Source of the DNA: Zelonia costaricensis
Lineage: Eukaryota > Euglenozoa > Kinetoplastea > Trypanosomatida > Trypanosomatidae
Assembly (NCBI GenBank): GCA_030849075.1
Contig: JASAOO010003070.1
Location: forward strand, 1 to 20,308
Direction of reading: 5' to 3'
Length of the DNA stretch: 20,308 bases
A program made the position numbers and the translations under genes. Shown here in pieces: positions 16,103 through 20,308 of the stretch; the first letter of the stretch is position 1; each line of letters opens with the position of its first letter. The notes under the pieces were generated by a model that had not been told where the DNA came from, did not search any database, and was given only the letters and a program-made list of their open reading frames with translations.

Positions 16103-18049
16103 ATGGAGAACCGCGGCAAAAATGGCTGGGGGCTGCCGGTGGTCGTCGCCGTCGGCGTTTTTGTCTACTACATCTCCACCTCACGGCGCACGTCCGGCCC
16201 CGATGACCGGCGGCAGGTGGTGATGCGCCGGCTTCACGACGGGGCCTCCCCGCGCGCCCTGCTGAAGGAGGGTTTCAGTCCTGCGGAGCTGCTCAACGCC
16301 GGAGTGGCACCGGAGGCCCTCCGCGCCGTCTCACCCGCGACGCCCTCCACCTCGCCGTCGCAGACGCCGCGCGAGGAGTCGCACACCCACTCGCCCGGCA
16401 ACTCCGTTCTCTTCTCGTGGGTCTACGACTCTCTTGTCAACATGACAGACGCAGTGCAGGCTGCATCCGACGCCTTCCACCGCAGTCTGCGTGGCCGCAG
16501 CATGAGCGCCTCGCTGGGAGAGGGCAGCGAGGTGGGCCGCAGCGGCTCATCGCGGGCCGAGCGGCTGACCACGCCGCAGCCCGAGACGCCGCCGAGTCCG
16601 TCCAGGCAGTCGTCGATCCGCCTCGGCCCCCGCGCGTCGCTGTCACCGACGCAGCAGGAGTTCTTCGACTGCCACTCGCCGGACCGCAGCTTCACCGCGG
16701 CGCGCGCGGCGGCGGGGGCGACGCGAGTGCGTGTGGGGGCCCTCGCAACGGCCATTCCGCGCGGCTACGCTGAGGAGTCGGCGAGCTACCGCTTCCCACT
16801 CGAGGTGATGCGCTTTCTCCACGAGGACGGGTCACGGCTCAGCCTCATGGCAGAGTCGTGCAGCGCCGTCGAGTGCGGGGCTGCCGGCATCACGACCGAC
16901 GCCTACGTGAGGGCCTGTGTGGAGCGGGCGCGGGCGGCCGTGGCGGAGGCCAAGACGTACTTCAAGGTGAAGCTCTCCACCGCCGCACACAACATTGCCA
17001 CGACTACGATGGAGACGTACGTGAACATCCACGTCGGGCCCTCGCCTGTCATCCTCGCCGGCTTCTACCTCGTGCGCGGCGGCATCGCGTACACTCTGCA
17101 GCTGCAGACCCACACCAACGCCTACGAAGAGCGCCTCGCCGACCTGCTCTACGCCGCGCAGAACGCGCGGCTGCCCCACGACGCTGAGGCGTCTCGCACC
17201 GGCAGCTGGAGCCGCCGCCAGCGGGGCTGCAACCAGTTTCAGATCCAGGCCCCAGGCCTCGAATCCGGCGTGTACGTTGTGGAGACACCGCTGGACGTCG
17301 CCGTGAGCGCCGCTGCCGCCCCGCACGGCGTGCGCAGCAAACTCGTGCTCACGCCCAGCACCGCCGCGTCGTGGGAGGCCGCTGTCACGATTCGCCCCAT
17401 CGCGACTGCCCGCGGCGACAGCGGCGACGTGGTTCTGCTGCGGGACGCGTTTGTGTCCGTCGACCTCGCAGTCAGCGTCGCGCCAGAGCACCCCGGTGCT
17501 GCACCGTCGAAGCGGCGAGCGGCCTCGCCGTCGTCCCCGCCGTCGCCGCCGCCCCCGGTTCTGGCCGCCGTGGTGGTGCGTGAGGCGATGGGCAAAGACA
17601 TGGAGGTGTGCGGGAACGTCTACCGGTCCGCGCAGCTCACGATACCGCTGCCGCCGCCGGAGCACTTCCGCACCGTCGTGTGCGAGCACCCGTACGAGCC
17701 CTTCGTGACGCTCTTCATCACGTCGCTCGCAACGGGCGACGTGTTTGAGATGGAGCTGCACTGCCTCGATGACGTCACGGACGAGGTGCTGGAGCAACTC
17801 TTTGGCTACCTCGAGACGCTGCTACTCACGCCTGCACAGCCGCGCCGCTCCGTCAATGCGGCTGGTCAGGCGTGCTTCTCCGTCGAGGGGCTCGCCGTCG
17901 CGGCGAGCGAGACGACGCTGCGTGTGTACGGGGTGCAGCTGGCGGTCCGCACGTGGCTCATGGTGCGGTGGTTGTGCGCCGATAGCGCCGTTGTCCCGCG
18001 TGAACTGGAGCAGTACCGCAGGGAGCTGGTGGAGGGCGTTGTGTGCTGA
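16103..18049 (+). CDS. Unrecognised N-terminally anchored protein with decapeptide repeats and duplicated domain
   Basis: The 648-residue protein has one hydrophobic segment near the N-terminus (about 11-24) followed by Ser-Arg-Arg, which looks like a signal anchor rather than a cleaved signal peptide. Next come three tandem ten-residue repeats of the form L-x-x-G-x-[SA]-P-x-x-L at 44-53, 54-63 and 64-73. Residues 75-205 are Ser/Pro/Thr-rich and probably disordered, apart from a possible helix near 101-130. Two folded parts follow, about 220-356 and 375-576. Their ends look alike: residues 304-356 and 522-575 align without a gap over strand-strand-helix patterns (compare AYTLQLQTHTNAYEERLADL with VFEMELHCLDDVTDEVLEQL). 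A Pro/Ser-rich loop (464-486) interrupts the second copy. The fold may be of the PsbP/Mog1 kind, but this is a guess. The C-terminal 70 residues are mixed strand/helix. Function unknown. Confidence 0.88.
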   Translation: MENRGKNGWGLPVVVAVGVFVYYISTSRRTSGPDDRRQVVMRRLHDGASPRALLKEGFSPAELLNAGVAPEALRAVSPATPSTSPSQTPREESHTHSPGNSVLFSWVYDSLVNMTDAVQAASDAFHRSLRGRSMSASLGEGSEVGRSGSSRAERLTTPQPETPPSPSRQSSIRLGPRASLSPTQQEFFDCHSPDRSFTAARAAAGATRVRVGALATAIPRGYAEESASYRFPLEVMRFLHEDGSRLSLMAESCSAVECGAAGITTDAYVRACVERARAAVAEAKTYFKVKLSTAAHNIATTTMETYVNIHVGPSPVILAGFYLVRGGIAYTLQLQTHTNAYEERLADLLYAAQNARLPHDAEASRTGSWSRRQRGCNQFQIQAPGLESGVYVVETPLDVAVSAAAAPHGVRSKLVLTPSTAASWEAAVTIRPIATARGDSGDVVLLRDAFVSVDLAVSVAPEHPGAAPSKRRAASPSSPPSPPPPVLAAVVVREAMGKDMEVCGNVYRSAQLTIPLPPPEHFRTVVCEHPYEPFVTLFITSLATGDVFEMELHCLDDVTDEVLEQLFGYLETLLLTPAQPRRSVNAAGQACFSVEGLAVAASETTLRVYGVQLAVRTWLMVRWLCADSAVVPRELEQYRRELVEGVVC

Positions 18050-19181
18050 CAGCGCATGAGGCTAGTCACAAGGTGACGAAGAAGCAACGTAGGGTCTGGG
18101 CTGCTCACGTGAGGCGTGCAAGTGGGTGTGTGGGGTCGCACAGCCGTGCCGCGGCGACCCGACGCAGCAAGTGCACGAATGGGCACTGGATCAGTTGCCA
18201 GTCTCTTGCCCTCCTCCTTCTCCCCCCTCCCCTCTTTCAGTTTTGGTATGGCAAGGACGCTGTCGCGAGTGTGCTCGCACGGGTCCAATCGCAAGGCAAA
18301 AAAGGGGGGCCAGCCATCAGCTCGTTCTTTTCTCTTTTTTGTGTGTTGGGGTGCTGCCCGACGTCTGTCGCCACACACCTCGCATCGTGAAGAATAGCGC
18401 CGAGGAGAGGGTGGGGGCGGAGAAGAAACCCGAAACTCGACATGTACGACCGCCGCAGGAGGCGATGCTGGCCACGGACTGGCCGATCACAGCGAAGCCT
18501 CATTTTTTTTTCTTTTGGGGGGTGCAGCACGTGGAGCTCCAGCCGAGGCGACCCGAAGAACGCGATGCGAAGCGACGGACGTGGATGCGGTGCGAGCGGC
18601 CACGGAACTCACCCGTGGCGGCAGCGTGCACGCAAATCGTCTTGTTTCCCCCTCCCTTCGGCTGCTCTAGACACACTGGAGTGGTGCTTCCCGCGACCCT
18701 GGCGCTCTTGACTCGTGAGCGCAGGTGCCAGTCGTCACGCAGCGTCTCCTGCTCCTCATTCCAACCTCCCACCATGCTGTTCCCGCTTCCCCTTTCCTCC
18801 CCCTCACCGCCATCCACGCCTGCTGCCCCGGTCACGCCTCTCGGGTTTCTAGTTTCACATCCGCGCCGTCGGCCCCCCCCCCCACCCACCCCTCCCCACG
18901 CCCCGCCCCTACCGCTTCGATTACTACTGTTCTTTGTCACCGCCCATACCGCCTGCGCTCTCCCTGCCGTGCAAAGGCCAGCCACCACGGTTGAACTCTC
19001 ACAGCAGCTTCAGCTCCTATTCCCGACTCCGTGCGTAGCAGGGGCGGCTCGTGGACGTGGCGGTAGGCAAGTCGGTGTTGCACCACCACCATCACCCCCT
19101 ACCCATCTTCCATTTTTTTCTTCTCTCGTGGATCGCACGCTGCTCCAGTCGCTCGCTCGCGCCTCCTCCTTCCCAATCACG
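18050..19181 (+). other. Intergenic region between the decapeptide-repeat gene and UFD1
   Basis: No gene is supported. Unlike other spacers it has a purine-richer middle part (about 18370-18620). A T9CTTTT run with G6 and AG at 18526-18527 is a weak acceptor-like site with no obvious gene after it. The final 150 nt are C/T-rich and serve UFD1. The UFD1 frame is open back to 18126, but that extension precedes the acceptor and has no motifs. Confidence 0.65.
19098..19148 (+). promoter_or_regulatory. Polypyrimidine tract and trans-splice acceptor for UFD1
   Basis: A C/T-rich stretch with seven T (19113-19119) has no AG until 19147-19148. The leader would be 33 nt with no ATG before 19182, which rules out the long upstream in-frame extension. 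Confidence 0.65.
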
Positions 19182-20171
19182 ATGGCGGCTCTTCCGCAGG
19201 CGTACGAGACGCTGCTGAGGGCGGTGTCGGCCTCCAGCGTGGGGCAGGAGCGCATCAACTACGGCAGCCGCGTCCTGCTGCCCTCGAACGTGCTGGATGA
19301 CCTGTGTCGCATTACGATGGTGTACCCTTTGCAGTTTGAGATCATCACGCCCACCCGTAAGCGCGTGTATGCCGCCGTGCTTGAGTTCAACGCTCAGGCG
19401 GGCTCGGTCGTGCTGCCGGACTGGATGTTCGAGCACCTCGGGCTGAGCGCGGCGATGGTGGTGAAGGTGCAGAGCTGCAGTCTGCCACCCGGCTCCCTTG
19501 TCAAGCTGCGACCTCACCAGAAGGCCCTCGTCATGTTCGAAAACCCGCGGCAGGTGCTGGAGCAGCGGCTGGCGCAGTACCCCGTGCTGACGAAAGGCAC
19601 CACCATCGTGATCAGCTACCTCAGCCGCGAGTTCCGGCTAGACCTCGTGGACATCATCAACATGGGGCAGGACTCGGTGAGCGGCATCCTGACGGTGCGC
19701 GCGGACGGTGCGCCGGTCGAGCTCAAGGTGGACTTTGAGCGGCCACTTGACATGCCGCCTTCGCCGCCTGAATCGCCGCTGCCCTCTGTTGCGTCGCCCA
19801 CCGGCGCCAATGTCATTGGCGCCAGCAGCCCAACAGGGGTGCAGTTCCAGCCCTTCAACTTCCGCCCGCCTAGCCTCACGGACGGGGCGAAGGAAGACGC
19901 GGCGGGGGCGAGCCCGTCCGCGCCGGCCGCCGCTTCGGCCGCCGGTGCCGGTGGAAGCGGTGGCAGCGGCGGCGCTGCTGGCTCGGCTGAAGCGGAGCGC
20001 CCCGCCTTCACCGGCGCCGGTCGTACGCTGCGCGGGGCGCTGGTTTCAGAGCAAGAGTCGGGCGTCACGGCGACCGGTGCCCAGGCGGCGGCACCGCCCG
20101 CGCGGCCCTCGCCGGAAGAGCTCCGTGCGATGCGCCTCCGGGCACTCGGGGGCGCGGGGGCGCGTCCCTAA
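19182..20171 (+). CDS. UFD1: UFD1, ubiquitin fusion degradation protein 1 (p97/VCP cofactor)
   Basis: The 329-residue protein matches UFD1 along its N-terminal 190 residues. The double-psi barrel part (about 25-110) includes YGSRVLLPSNVLDDLCRI, YPLQFEI, AVLEF and VVLPDWMFEHL; the second subdomain (about 111-190) includes NPRQVLEQRLAQYPVLTKGT, YLSREFRLDLVDI and LKVDFERPLD. UFD1 pairs with Npl4 to bring ubiquitylated substrates to the AAA ATPase p97/VCP, for example in ER-associated degradation. The C-terminal 140 residues are Ala/Gly/Ser/Pro-rich and probably disordered, but hold FTGAGRTL (276-283), which fits the SHP box that binds the p97 N domain. A conserved-looking helix, EELRAMRLRALGG (312-324), closes the protein. 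Length is close to human UFD1 (about 307). The start at 19182 is set by the acceptor at 19147-19148. Confidence 0.95.
   Translation: MAALPQAYETLLRAVSASSVGQERINYGSRVLLPSNVLDDLCRITMVYPLQFEIITPTRKRVYAAVLEFNAQAGSVVLPDWMFEHLGLSAAMVVKVQSCSLPPGSLVKLRPHQKALVMFENPRQVLEQRLAQYPVLTKGTTIVISYLSREFRLDLVDIINMGQDSVSGILTVRADGAPVELKVDFERPLDMPPSPPESPLPSVASPTGANVIGASSPTGVQFQPFNFRPPSLTDGAKEDAAGASPSAPAAASAAGAGGSGGSGGAAGSAEAERPAFTGAGRTLRGALVSEQESGVTATGAQAAAPPARPSPEELRAMRLRALGGAGARP
19803..19823 (+). repeat. Perfect 9-bp inverted repeat with 3-nt loop inside UFD1
   Basis: GGCGCCAAT (19803-19811) is repeated in inverted form at 19815-19823 around a GTC spacer. It encodes a symmetric Gly-Ala-Asn-Val-Ile-Gly-Ala segment in the linker after the folded UFD1 domain. 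Confidence 0.7.
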
Positions 20172-20308
20172 CGCGCGAGCGCCTTCTACGTGGGTAGCGC
20201 CTGCTGGCCTGCCATGACGTTTGCGTTGACTTTTTGCGTGCGCGAGTGCACCTGTTTGAATCCGCGGCTTGTCTGCCGGCGAAGAAGACGCTGCGTTCAC
20301 CTCCGCAA
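20172..20308 (+). other. Start of the UFD1 3' UTR
   Basis: The last 137 nt after the UFD1 stop codon contain no recognisable feature. Confidence 0.7.

Noticed and set aside
15561..16184. Minus-strand frame of 207 codons with His-Thr and Cys-Val runs
   Set aside because: It simply translates CA/TG repeats and poly-G.
16832..17797. Minus-strand frame of 321 codons opposite the decapeptide-repeat gene
   Set aside because: Arg/His/Gly-rich antisense shadow typical of GC-rich genes.
18126..19181. In-frame extension of UFD1 by 352 codons
   Set aside because: It lies almost entirely upstream of the acceptor at 19147-19148, is low complexity, and UFD1 proteins start near the chosen Met.
1..20308. 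CRISPR array, bacterial operon or mobile element
   Set aside because: No regularly spaced direct repeats with unique spacers, no Shine-Dalgarno spacing, no transposase or reverse transcriptase motifs; spacers and codon use are eukaryotic (trypanosomatid).

Overview
The window looks like nuclear DNA of a trypanosomatid kinetoplastid, most likely Leishmania or a close relative in the Leishmaniinae. This is an inference from five traits: (1) eight intron-less genes all lie on the + strand; (2) coding is GC-rich with strong G/C at third codon positions; (3) genes are separated by 0.8-2.5 kb of pyrimidine-rich, microsatellite-rich DNA; (4) long poly-T or C/T tracts followed by an AG precede the genes, as expected for spliced-leader trans-splicing; (5) there are no promoters or bacterial-type signals. 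The whole window therefore looks like an internal piece of one polycistronic transcription unit.

Layout, left to right: 1139-1888 dienelactone hydrolase-family enzyme; 2997-4211 Bdp1/B'' subunit of TFIIIB (one SANT domain); 5028-6824 unrecognised protein with a GAF-like core; 7717-8148 small four-helix membrane protein (perhaps TMEM128-like); 10651-12777 ESF1-type 18S rRNA processing factor; 13696-14889 COP9 signalosome subunit 4-like PCI protein; 16103-18049 unrecognised membrane-anchored protein with three decapeptide repeats and a possible internal duplication; 19182-20171 UFD1, the p97/VCP cofactor. The first 1.1 kb and the gaps between genes are untranslated or intergenic. The largest gap (8149-10650) has no convincing gene but holds two sizeable RNA hairpin candidates.

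The genes do not form a functional pathway, which is normal for such units. Loosely, two serve RNA and ribosome production (Bdp1 for Pol III; ESF1 for small-subunit rRNA) and two serve ubiquitin-linked proteolysis (CSN4-like and UFD1). For every gene, the ATG chosen is the first ATG after a plausible trans-splice AG. This settles the start of four genes whose reading frame stays open far upstream.

No mobile element, CRISPR array, tRNA or rRNA gene could be supported. The most interesting leads are the GAF-like protein, the decapeptide-repeat membrane protein, the complementary TG/CA tracts and hairpins in the intergenic RNA, and a strong poly-T/AG acceptor near position 428 with no obvious gene behind it.
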